This document shows positions 10,422 to 19,701 of a stretch of 64,000 bases of DNA, in pieces. Position 1 is the first letter of the stretch; each line of letters opens with the position of its first letter. Source of the DNA: Elephas maximus indicus (lineage: Eukaryota; Chordata; Mammalia; Proboscidea; Elephantidae); contig NC_064834.1 of NCBI RefSeq assembly GCF_024166365.1, forward strand, positions 52,556,001 to 52,620,000. Reading direction: 5' to 3'. Position numbers and translations under genes: made by a program. The notes below the pieces were generated by a model. That model searched no databases, was not told the origin of the DNA, and saw nothing but the letters and a program-made list of their open reading frames with translations.

Positions 10422-10676
10422 CCCCCATGCACCTGTTGGTTTGTCATACTGTGGGGGCTTGTGTGTTGCTGTGATGCTGGGAGTTATGCCACCAGTATTC
10501 AAATATCAGCAGGGTCACCCATGGCAGACAGGTTTCAGCTGAGCTTCCAAACTAAGACAGACTAGGAAGAAGGACCTGACAGTCTACTTCTGAAAAGAAT
10601 TACCCAGTGAAAACCTTATGAATAGCAGCGGAACATTGTCTGATATAGTTCTGGAAGATGAGCCCCTCAGGTTGGA

Positions 10677-10831
10677 CTCACCCATTGCTATCGAGTTGAT
10701 TCCAACTCATAGCGGCCCTATAGGACAGAGTAGAACTGCCCCATAGGGTTTCCAAGGAGCACCTGGTGGATTCGAACTGCCGACCTTTTGGTCAGCAGCT
10801 GTAGCTCTTAACCACTACACCATGGGGGTTT
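10677..10831 (-). mobile_element. AfroSINE inserted in the RTE 5' UTR
   Basis: Complete reverse-oriented AfroSINE flanked by a perfect 13-bp duplication CCCTCAGGTTGGA (10,664-10,676 and 10,832-10,844). It is therefore younger than the RTE insertion it lies in. Confidence 0.95.
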
Positions 10832-11016
10832 CCCTCAGGTTGGAAGGCACTCAAAATACGACAGGGGAAGAGCTGCCTCCTCAAAATAGAGTCAACCTTA
10901 ATGACATGGATGGAATCAAGCTTTCGGGAACTTCATTGGCTGATGTGGTATGCCTCAAAATGAGAAGAAACAGCTGCAAACATCTATTAATAATCAGAAC
11001 CTGGTATGCATGAAGT

Positions 11017-13831
11017 ATGAATCTAGGAAAATTGAAAATCATCAAAAATGAAATGGAAAGCATAAAGATCGATATCCTAGGCATTACTGAGCTAAAATGG
11101 ACTGGTATTGGTTATTTTGAATTAGACAATCATATGGTCTATTATGCTGGGAATGACAACTTGAAGAGGAATGGCATTGCATTCATCGTCAAAAAGAACA
11201 TTTCAAGATCTATCTTGAAGTACAACACTGTTAGTTATAGGATAACATCCATATGCCTACAAGAACGACCAGTTAATACGACTGTTATTCAAATTTTCAC
11301 ACCAACTGCTAAGGCCAAAGATGAAAAAATTGAAGATTTTTACCAACTTCTGGAATCTGAAACTGATCAAACATGCCATAAGGATGCACTGATAAATACT
11401 GGTGATTGGAATGAAAAAGTTGGAAACAAAGAAGGATCAGTAGTTGGAAGAATCTGAAACTGATCAAACATGCCATAAGGACGCACTGATAAATACTGGT
11501 GATTGGAATGCAAAAGTTGGAAACAAAGAAGGATCAGTAGTTGGAAAACATGGTCTTGGTAGAAAGGATGCCAGAGATCGCGTGATTGAATTCTATAAGA
11601 CCAATGACTTCTTTGTTACAAACACCTTTTTCCACCAACATAAACGACAACTATACAAATCAACTACATCTGTGGAGACAATGGAAAAGCTCAATATCAT
11701 CAGTCAGAATAAGGCCAGGGCAGACTGTGGATCAGACCATCAATTACTCATAATGCAAGTTCAAATTGAAACTGAAAAAAAGTAGAACAAGCCCACAAGA
11801 GCTGGAGTACAACCTTGAGTATATCCTACCTGAATTTAGAGACCATCTCGAGAATAGATTTGATGCATTGAACTCTAAGACCGAAGATCAGATGAATTGC
11901 GGAAAGACATCAAGGACATTACACAAGAAGAGAGCAAGAAGTCATTAAAAAGACAGGAGAGAAAGAAAAGACCTAAATGAATGTCAGAAGAGATCCTGAA
12001 ACTTGCTCTTGAATGTCCATTTGCTAAAGCAAAAGGAAAAAATGATGAAGTAAGAGAGCTGAACAGAAGATTTCAAAGGGCGGCTCAAGAAGACAAAGTA
12101 AAGTATTATGATGACATGTGCAGATACCTGGAAATAGAAAACCAAAAGGGAAGGACACGCTCAGCATTTCTTAAGCTGAAAGAACTGAAGAAAAAATTCA
12201 AGACTTGAGTTGCAATACTGAAGGATTCTACAGGGAAAATATTAAACAATGCAGGAAGCATCAAAAGAAGATAGAAGGAATACACAGAGACATTATACAA
12301 AAAGAATTGGCTGACATTCAACCATTTCAGGAAGTAACATATGATTAGGAACCAACGGTACTGAAGGAAGAAGTCCAAGCTGCACTGAAGGCATTGGCAA
12401 AAAACAAGGCTCCGGGAATTGACAGAATACCAATTGAGATGTTTCAACAAATGGATGCAGCAGTGGAAGTGCTCAATCGTCTATGCCAAGAAATTTGGAA
12501 GGTAGCTACCTGGCCAACCAACTTGAAGAGATCCATATTTACGCTTATTACCAAGAAAGGTGATCCAACCAAATGGGTAAATTATTGAACAATATCATTA
12601 ATATCACATGCAAGCAAAATTTTGCTGAGGATCATTCAAAAGTGGCTGCAGCAGTAAATTGACACAGAACTGCCAGAAATTCAAGCTAGATTTAGAAGAG
12701 GACATGGAACCAGGGATATCATTGCTGCAGTCGATGGATCCTGGCTGAAAGCAGAGAATACCAGAAAGATGTTTACCTGTGTTTTATTGACTATGCAAAG
12801 TCATTTGACTGCATGGATCACACCAAATTATGGATAACATTGCAGAGAATGAGAATTTCAGAACACTTAATTGTGCTCATGAGGAATCTATACATGGATC
12901 AAGAGGCAGTCGTTCAAATAGAACAAGGGGATGCTGAGTGGTTTAAAGTCAGGAATGGTGTGCATCAGGGTTGTATCCTTTCACCATTCCTATTTAATCT
13001 GTATGCTGAACAAATAATCCAAGAAGGTGGACTATATGAAGAAGAACAGGGTATCAGGATTGGCAGAAGGCTCATTAACAACCTGCGTTGTGAAAATGAC
13101 ACAACCTTGCTTGCTGAAAATGAAGAGAACTTGAAGCACTTACTGATGAAGATCAAAGACCACAGCCTTTAGTGTGGATTACACCTCAACATAAAGAAAA
13201 CTTCTCGCAACTGGGCCAATAAGCAGCATCATGATAAATGAAGAGGAGATTGAGGTTGTCAAGTATTTCATTTTACTTGGATCCACAATCAACACCCATG
13301 GAAGCAGCAGCTAAGAAATCAAAAGATGCATTGCATTGGGCAAATCAGCTGCAAAAGATCTCTTCTAAGTGTTGAAAAGCAAAGACCTCACCTTGAGGAT
13401 GAGGTGCGTCTCACTCAAGCCATGGTATTTTCAATCGCCTCATATGCATGCGAAAGCTGGACAGTGAATAAGGAAGACCGAAGAAGAAATGATGCCTTTA
13501 ATTGCGGTATTGGAGAAGAATATTGAATACGCCATGGACTACCAAAAGAACGAACAAATCTGTCTTGGAAGAAGTACAACCAGAATGTTTCTTAGAAGCA
13601 AGGATGGCGAGACTACATCTTATATACTTTGGACATGTTATCAGGAGAGAGCAGTCCCTGGAGAAGGACGTCATGCTTGGTAGAGGGTCAGCAAAAAAGA
13701 GGAAGACCCTTTACGAGATGGATGGACACGGTGGCTGCAACAATGTGTTAAGCATAGCAACAACTACGAGGATGGCGACCGGGCCAGCGTTCCGTTCTGC
13801 TATGCATGGGGTCGCTATGAGTCAGAACTGA
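11017..13831 (+). pseudogene. Broken RTE endonuclease/reverse transcriptase ORF
   Basis: The single RTE polyprotein frame is split into at least eight open pieces in all three frames (11,017-11,457; 11,444-11,785; 11,766-11,948; 11,981-12,208; 12,394-12,588; 12,813-13,172; 13,326-13,526; 13,502-13,831). One frameshift is explained by a 97-bp tandem duplication at 11,353-11,546. The reverse-transcriptase catalytic box, normally of the YADD type, reads CEND near 13,090, so the enzyme would be inactive even without the shifts. The endonuclease half keeps the GDWN and GSDHQL-like motifs. Confidence 0.9.
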
Positions 13832-13864
13832 CTGGATGGCACTCAACAACAACGATAGTTAAGG

Positions 13865-14000
13865 GTATACAAAATGAAACAATGAGAAACCATTGTCAAC
13901 TTTCAGCTTAGCAAACATAAAAAAAGGATGAGGATATCAAACATGGGCATGGATATATAGGTACAAAGAATAATATTACAAACACTTACATTCACCGCTC
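13865..14000 (+). repeat. L1 relic, right part
   Basis: Continuation of the L1 interrupted by the RTE (aatgagaaaccattgtc, 'aacataaaaaaaggatgagg'). Confidence 0.6.
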
Positions 14001-14271
14001 AGAACTCAAAGCTGTTAGCATTTTATTCAGTTACTTCTTTTCTAGTCTTTTTTATTTTTATAATAAAACATTAAAAGTGTTGAACCTGAAAGCTTCAGGG
14101 TAGCAGTGGCAGGGAATTACTCTAAGAGGCAGGTCAGAGCCAGATAAAGTCCTTATGGGTCATGACAGGTGTGTTGAATTCTGAGAAGAGCCTTGTGAAG
14201 GTGGGAGAGCAAATATATTTTCCTCAGCAAACTCTCTTCAGTTCCAGGGCAGTGGGGTTTATCTGAAACTA

Positions 14272-14675
14272 TGTCTTAGTTTATTAGTGCAACTACTAAA
14301 ATAGAAATGCCACAAGTGGGTGGCCTTAATGAAATTTATTTTCTCACAGTTTAACAGGCTAGAAGTCAAAATTCACGACACCGGCTTTAAGGGAAGGCTT
14401 TCTCTCTCTGTCAACTCTGGGGGAAGGTCCTTGTCTCTTTTCAGTTTCTGTTCCTTGGTAATCTTCCTGTGGCATGGCATCTATCTTCCCCCATCTATGC
14501 TTCTTTTCTTGATTGCTTGCTTGATATCTCAAAGTGATTGGTTTAATACACACCCTACACTGACATGGCCTCATTAACATAGCAAAGAAAATCCTTTCCC
14601 CAAAGCACACTGTATCCACTGGTATAGGGATTAGAATTACAGCACATTTTGGGGGACACTATTTAATCCATAATA
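14272..14675 (-). mobile_element. Solo LTR, ERVL-MaLR (MLT1-like)
   Basis: Begins TGTCTTAGTTTATTAGTGC and ends in the reverse of 'tattatggattaaatag', parallel to the LTR at 2,284-2,810 in the same orientation but with an internal gap of about 120 bp by comparison. Solitary; no retroviral coding sequence. Confidence 0.75.
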
Positions 14676-16845
14676 GGCAGGTTGGACAAAGGGTATAAAC
14701 TCTTTCTGCTCCTTTTGCATTACTCTCCCTCCTTCTCTCCCATTTCTCACCCTAAATCCCTGGATTACTGAAGGCAGAGCAGGACCTGACAGAGCCACCT
14801 TTGCCCCTCTTCCCCACCTGGATGCTATTACAGCATGTAAGGGATAAAGGCAAGCCTCTTCAGAGAGACAGTCTGGGTGTACTCCAGTAGTACTCCACCC
14901 CCAAGCCTCCCCCATTCCTGGAGGGTATGGCCATAAAAGGGCATCAGGAGAGCTGGAGTTATACCTCCCCCACTAGCTAGAGTGGCCTAAAGAAGCCTAT
15001 CTCTTTTCCCCAGCTTCAGCTGTTCAGTTCCACAGGCGCTGAATACACAGAAGCATGAAACATGAATACAGATGTCAGCAACAACTTCAAATGCTTTTGA
15101 CCATGGCCCACAGTAGCAAATACCTTTTACATCGCTGCTGTATTTAAATAAATATATATGTATATATTAGTACATGAAGAAGTATAAGTTTTGCAAATCA
15201 ACACTGCAGTGCACCAATGTTCTCTATTCCATTCTTTTTTTTTTTTTTAATGTGGTCTGTGACCCATTACATCAATTTAAAAACCCTCTATTGAATGGAT
15301 TGCTACCTGAGTATGAAAAACACCTGATTACAGGCTTGAGTCCCTAGAACCAGTATTTCCTAAAACATTTCTCATACTTCAGACATACAAGGAGTATCTT
15401 GGCCTACCACCATTGGTAAATGAATGACTCCGGGAGAAATTTGGGAATATATATAAATGCTTATTTTACTAGTTATTGAGTTTTACAATTATCACTCATT
15501 TTGGGAAAGTGACGTGATACTGACTTTCTACTTACGGAAATAATACAAAGTTTTTTTCTAGAATAATAAATGTATTTAAGGTTAAAAAGTAATTTAAAGA
15601 AAAATATTCAGTAAATAATAAGAAACATTCAGATATGTCAAAAATCACAAAGATGTTACCCCTGTATCTGAAGTATGGGAAACACTATCTTGCTACCATT
15701 CCATAACGAAATAACGAGAAACTTATTTTCCTTAACATCAGATCTGCTCTTGCACATTTTTACTAATTATATTTGGCTTTTCCCCAGAAGTCCCTTAAAA
15801 CCAAGCCAGTGCCTTTTCCAAGCACTTGTTTGGCCCTTTTGAGTTCAGTATCCATTTGCAAAGTGATTTGTGTGGATCTTGAGAGGCTGTGAGCTCGCCT
15901 TCCCTTTTTTTTTTGTTTTGTTAAATCCTCACATGGTCTTTCTCTGCTAGGCTTTTGAGTTAATTATTTCCTGTTTCTCTGAGTCTGTTCCTTATTCCCC
16001 TTCCCAGGTCACCCTCTACCTCCACCTCCACACACACAGACTCTTGACTTCCCGCAACTCTGCCACAAATTGGTCCTTGTCCCTTGGCTTGCCCAAGAGT
16101 ACTCTCCAACAAGGCCTTGGAGTTTATACCATAACGCAGCAATCTCAGAGCAAAAATATGTCATTACTGCAGAATCAGAAGTTACTTTTAGAGTTCCCTA
16201 TTCTTGTAACATTCTTCCTAACTTAACTAGCCTTTTGTTCTCTTAGTCCCAGCCTGCTGAGCTCTAAAGTACTGCTCCATCCAATCTGCCCAAGTTGTTT
16301 TTTTCTCTACGTAACCGCCTGGATCTTTGACATCCGTTACACTCCTCTCAGTACTCCCACCTTGGGCGGGATTTTCCCAGCAAACTGTTGTTCATGTAAC
16401 GTTGTTTCTCCTGCTGCCCCATCCCTTCCCATCAAGGCCCAAGCTTGCTCTCCTCCTTTTCTCTTTAACAATTCAGGGTGCTAAACTGAGCCACACTGTA
16501 CCCAGTAGAAGTTTCATCCCTAGAAGCCACTCCATCCTTGTGGTCTTTGCTTCCGTATTCCCATGCCTAGAAATCTTCCCAAAACTAGCCTTTTATAGTT
16601 ATCTAGCCTTAGTTGCTCTGAACTATCTTTCTGATCCTGGCTGAGGTCTCATTTTAAGCCTCTAATTTAGTCTTGTTTATTTGTTGTCTTCCCCCTCATT
16701 CCACCTGTTTTACTTTACCCTCTTCTTTGCTCATGTCCATACCTGGGCCCTTTTAACATCTTTCACCTAGTATACAGTTTCCTGGCCATCTATTTCTGGC
16801 CCACTACAAATATGTGTTTAAAAAAAAAAACCCTTACATAAACCA
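14676..16845. other. Intergenic, no gene seen
   Basis: Unique-looking and old-repeat sequence. 14,690-15,060 is relatively C-rich and 16,220-16,700 resembles an ancient L2-type tail in places (cttagttgctctgaac, pyrimidine-rich text), but I cannot assign either confidently. Open frames of up to 105 codons show no domain. Confidence 0.5.
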
Positions 16846-16922
16846 GATGTGTGTGTGTACACGCGTGTGTTTATGTTTGTGGTATATATGTACACATTTA
16901 AAGTATGAAGAGGGGTATATAC
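16846..16922. repeat. (TG)n/(TA)n microsatellite, degenerate
   Basis: Runs of TGTGTG, GTATATA and ACACGCGTG alternate here. Short frames across it are low-complexity. Confidence 0.75.
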
Positions 16923-17589
16923 ACAAAATAGACTCTCCGACACTATATTGGTGGGGGGTGCATAGAGGCTGCCAGCAGTTCTGGTTAGTATGTTGAGCAT
17001 ATCTCACCCTGAAACCCAAGTCTGTATTATCTCAGACAAAGAAAAGCCTTGATACTTATTGAGGATTTAGATAACTACTTCCCTGTTAAGAAGAGATTTT
17101 TAAAATTGTGTTTTCATTATGACTCCATCTCCATTTATTGATCAAGGGATTTCTTGCCTCACTTAACTCCTTAATCTGTTGCTTAGATTAAGAAAATGTG
17201 AAAACTATTGTTTGGTATTGTGAGTATAGGCTCTAAAGTGATACCTTGGAGGTCGGATGATTCAAATACTGTAATTCAAGAAAAGCAACCAATTGATCAT
17301 GCAGAACGTGTTTTTATGCACTATTCTTTGTAGGGACTGAGCAGGCAATGAAACGAATCAGATTAAATGTTTTACAGAAGTGCTCTGTTACAGAAGCAGG
17401 AACTTCCTAGTGTAGAAACATCAAACAGAAAACACAAAATCAAGATAGGAAATAATACATGTGAAAAGCCCTTAAATCAATGCATAAATTATTCATTTGA
17501 CACATTTTGAGCACCTATTATGTTCTTTTTTATGTAAGGAACAATGCTAGGTATAGTAAATTCTCAGTTGATAGCAGAAAAGCGCCTTT
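16923..17589. other. Intergenic, nothing firm
   Basis: 17,485-17,560 has the 'cattttgagcacctatt' phrase of an L2 element. Otherwise unique-looking. Confidence 0.45.
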
Positions 17590-17680
17590 TTTTTTGGTAT
17601 TTCCTTTCTTGTACCACTACTAGAATATATAGCTGTGCACAGAGGCCCTCAATAAACTTATTGGATGGATGAGAGACCTG
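17590..17680 (+). repeat. L2 3' end
   Basis: The phrase 'ccctcaataaacttattgg' followed by 'atggatgag' is the typical L2 terminus. Confidence 0.6.
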
Positions 17681-17734
17681 TATGTTCACTGTTTACCATC
17701 CACCTTCCACTTTGCCAGCCTGTTGGCCACTTTC

Positions 17735-17888
17735 CCCATACCCATTGCAGTCAATTCCGACTCACAGCAACCCTGCAGGACTGAGTAGAACTGCCCCATA
17801 GGGTTTCCAAGGAGCTGCTAGTAGATTCGAACTGCCAACCTTTTTGGTTAGCAGCTGAACTCTTAACCACTGCACCATCTTGGCTCCG
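17735..17888 (-). mobile_element. AfroSINE, short form
   Basis: Reverse-oriented copy: 'attccgactcacagcaacc' at the left, 'agattcgaactgcc' (B-box complement) and 'ttaaccactgcacc' at the right. It lies 45 bp from an oppositely oriented copy. Confidence 0.93.
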
Positions 17889-17933
17889 CTGGCCACTTTA
17901 CTACTCATTAACTCTTCCTCCTGAGGGATAATG

Positions 17934-18134
17934 AGAGGAGCACTGGTGACGCAGTTAAGTGCTGGACTGCTAACCAAAAGGTCCATGGTTCAAATCCATC
18001 AGTTGCTACATGGGAGAAAGATGTGGCAGTCTTCTCCAGTGAAGATTTACAGGTTTGGAAACCCTATGGAACAGTTCTATCCTGTCCTATAGGGTCGCTA
18101 TGAGTTGGAATTGACTCGACCGCAGTGAGTCTAA
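17934..18134 (+). mobile_element. AfroSINE, long form
   Basis: Head 'gagcactggtgacgcag', B-box-like 'catggttcaaatcc', long-form module 'gggagaaagatgtggc' and tail 'gggtcgctatgagttgg'. Confidence 0.93.
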
Positions 18135-18417
18135 GGGATACTAAGGAGGGGAAAGAAGGTGGAGTTCAGGTCAGCCAGGCATGCTTAGCAACCAAAGCAA
18201 TTAAATCTTCGTATGATAAAATTTAAAGGCCTGTTCAAATTCTTTCGAGTCATTTAAGATTTTGTTCCATCCTAATTGGTTGAACAAGCTTGTCAGTTAG
18301 AGGTTGGGCATCCTTGAGATTGCTATTTTGGTTTTTATAGTTTTGGGGTAGTAGTATTTGACCTGTCTCTGGGAGTATGTACAAGAAGCTAAACTCAGCC
18401 TAAGAGTCTGTCTTGAG

Positions 18418-18620
18418 ACCAAAAGAAAGATAATGTACTGAGTGCCTGTTACACGAGACTAAACTGTGCAGTTCACATTGCTTATCTATTATGGTTTACA
18501 ATCATGCAGGAAAGTGGGTATTATATCCACTTTAGAGATGTGGAAACTGAGGCACAGAGATAATCTGACCAGTCTCTCATCTAATAAGGAAAACTCTTTG
18601 GCTAACAGCCTCCAAAGCAC
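18418..18620 (+). repeat. MIR SINE
   Basis: Phrases 'gagtgcctgttacacgag', 'ccactttagagatgtgg' and 'aaactgaggcacagag' match the MIR core and 3' region. Confidence 0.75.
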
Positions 18621-19029
18621 AAGCCCTTTAGGAAGGTGGACTGGAGATTGCAGGAGGCTTTCAATAATCTATGCTGTTCACACTTACCATGAGTAATTGA
18701 AAGCTGACCCTATGTTCCTTTTATGGACCTCCATGGAACCTGGTTGCAGAGATTTTATGGATAACTCATTTCAGCAGCTGAGAAACAAAAATGCTTTTAT
18801 GGGATAAAAACGGTCTTTATTTCAATAATTTTTTTTTTCCTTTCTTTAAACGAAAGAGCAAAATCTACCACAAACAACAAGAACGCCCACATAATGGGCA
18901 AGTCTTCAGATTCGGCTGTACGGACTACTGAGAAAATGGTGACAGCATTAGGGCACTTTGGCCTAAGATGTTTAAGAAGCGATGTAATGAACAGCTGGGG
19001 GTTTCTGAGGGACACTTGTGCGGCACAGG
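18621..19029. other. Promoter-proximal intergenic
   Basis: No repeat or gene recognised; AT-rich until the CpG island begins at about 19,030. Confidence 0.5.
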
Positions 19030-19434
19030 GAGCCCAACCGTTGACCATCCTCACCGACAGCAGTTGGCCGGGTCGGTTTGCTTCTGCAATCCTAGCCCTT
19101 CGACCTCCCCTAGGCGAGCTTCTCCGGCTGCCGCAGCGCCCATGGACCTGTGTCTTCCCGCCCCCGCGCGCCCGCCAAGGCCGACGCTGCCTGGACTCGG
19201 CTGCGCGCGCCCCCCGCGCACGTGACGGGACGGGAGGGGCAGTTTTCCTCCTCCCCGCCTCCTTTCCGAAACTCCACCTTCCCCTGAGAAGCTGAGCTTT
19301 CTATTGCTCCACTACCGGAATGGCCGCTGCGTCAGCCAATCAGGACGCGGCTCCTGAAGTAGGACACGCCCCCTCCTGGTCCTCAGGTTCCTTCCCGCTC
19401 ACACCGGAGTCACTTCCGAAGAGAGAGAACCGCC

Positions 19435-19587
19435 ATGAAGAGAGAAGGGGGTGCCGCCCACCTCTGCTCCGACAGCCTCTCTGAGTCCCAGCAGCAAGAC
19501 GGCAACCACGCACCCAATTTCGCCTGCCCCAGCTCATGCCGCCGTCGCCAGCGGCGCCGACATGACAAGGCGCTGCATGCCCACTAG
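19435..19587 (+). CDS. Upstream ORF overlapping the SLF2 start (50 codons)
   Basis: ATG in a fair context (G at -3, A at +4) begins 127 bases before the SLF2 ATG, in another frame, and the frame ends with TAG at 19,585, past the SLF2 ATG at 19,562. If it lies in the 5' UTR it could reduce SLF2 initiation. The peptide is Ser/Arg/His-rich with no recognisable domain, so a regulatory role is more plausible than a functional product. It depends on the unmapped transcription start. Confidence 0.45.
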   Translation: MKREGGAAHLCSDSLSESQQQDGNHAPNFACPSSCRRRQRRRHDKALHAH

Positions 19588-19701
19588 GCCAGGTTTCCCC
19601 TCATCCCCAGCCCCGGGGTCGTCGCCCCCGCGCTGCCACCTGAGACCCGGCAGTACCGCCCCTGCTGCAGCGGAAAAGACAACAGAGAGTCCTGGGGACA
19701 G
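19562..19701 (+). CDS. SLF2: SLF2 exon 1 (coding part)
   Basis: Encodes residues 1-47, starting [11 protein letters not shown], which is Pro/Ser/Arg-rich and probably disordered. The start was chosen because it matches the family N-terminus; no in-frame ATG lies just upstream. The donor GTACCG is fairly weak. Confidence 0.95.

Larger units (their letters stand above)
10422..13854 (+). mobile_element. Near full-length RTE-clade LINE (BovB/RTE1-like)
   Basis: A 3.4-kb element bounded by a 10-bp direct repeat ATAGTTAAGG (10,412-10,421 and 13,855-13,864). It holds a 5' UTR, an apurinic-endonuclease-like region from about 11,017 (text such as IDILGITELKWTGIG), reverse-transcriptase motifs from about 12,390 to 13,170 (RNGVHQGCILSPFLFNLYAE) and a 3' end 'ggtcgctatgagtcag' with ACAACAACA. 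Removing the nested AfroSINE leaves about 3.26 kb, close to the usual RTE length. The clade is assigned from protein text; Afrotheria are known to carry RTE elements. Confidence 0.92.

Noticed and set aside
14931..14940. CArG box (CCATAAAAGG) or TATA-type promoter
   Set aside because: A single 10-bp match in repeat-rich intergenic DNA with no downstream gene; expected by chance at this scale.
18894..19295. 133-codon open frame in the CpG island
   Set aside because: GC-rich sequence has few stops; no domain, and it overlaps the promoter. No evidence for a gene.
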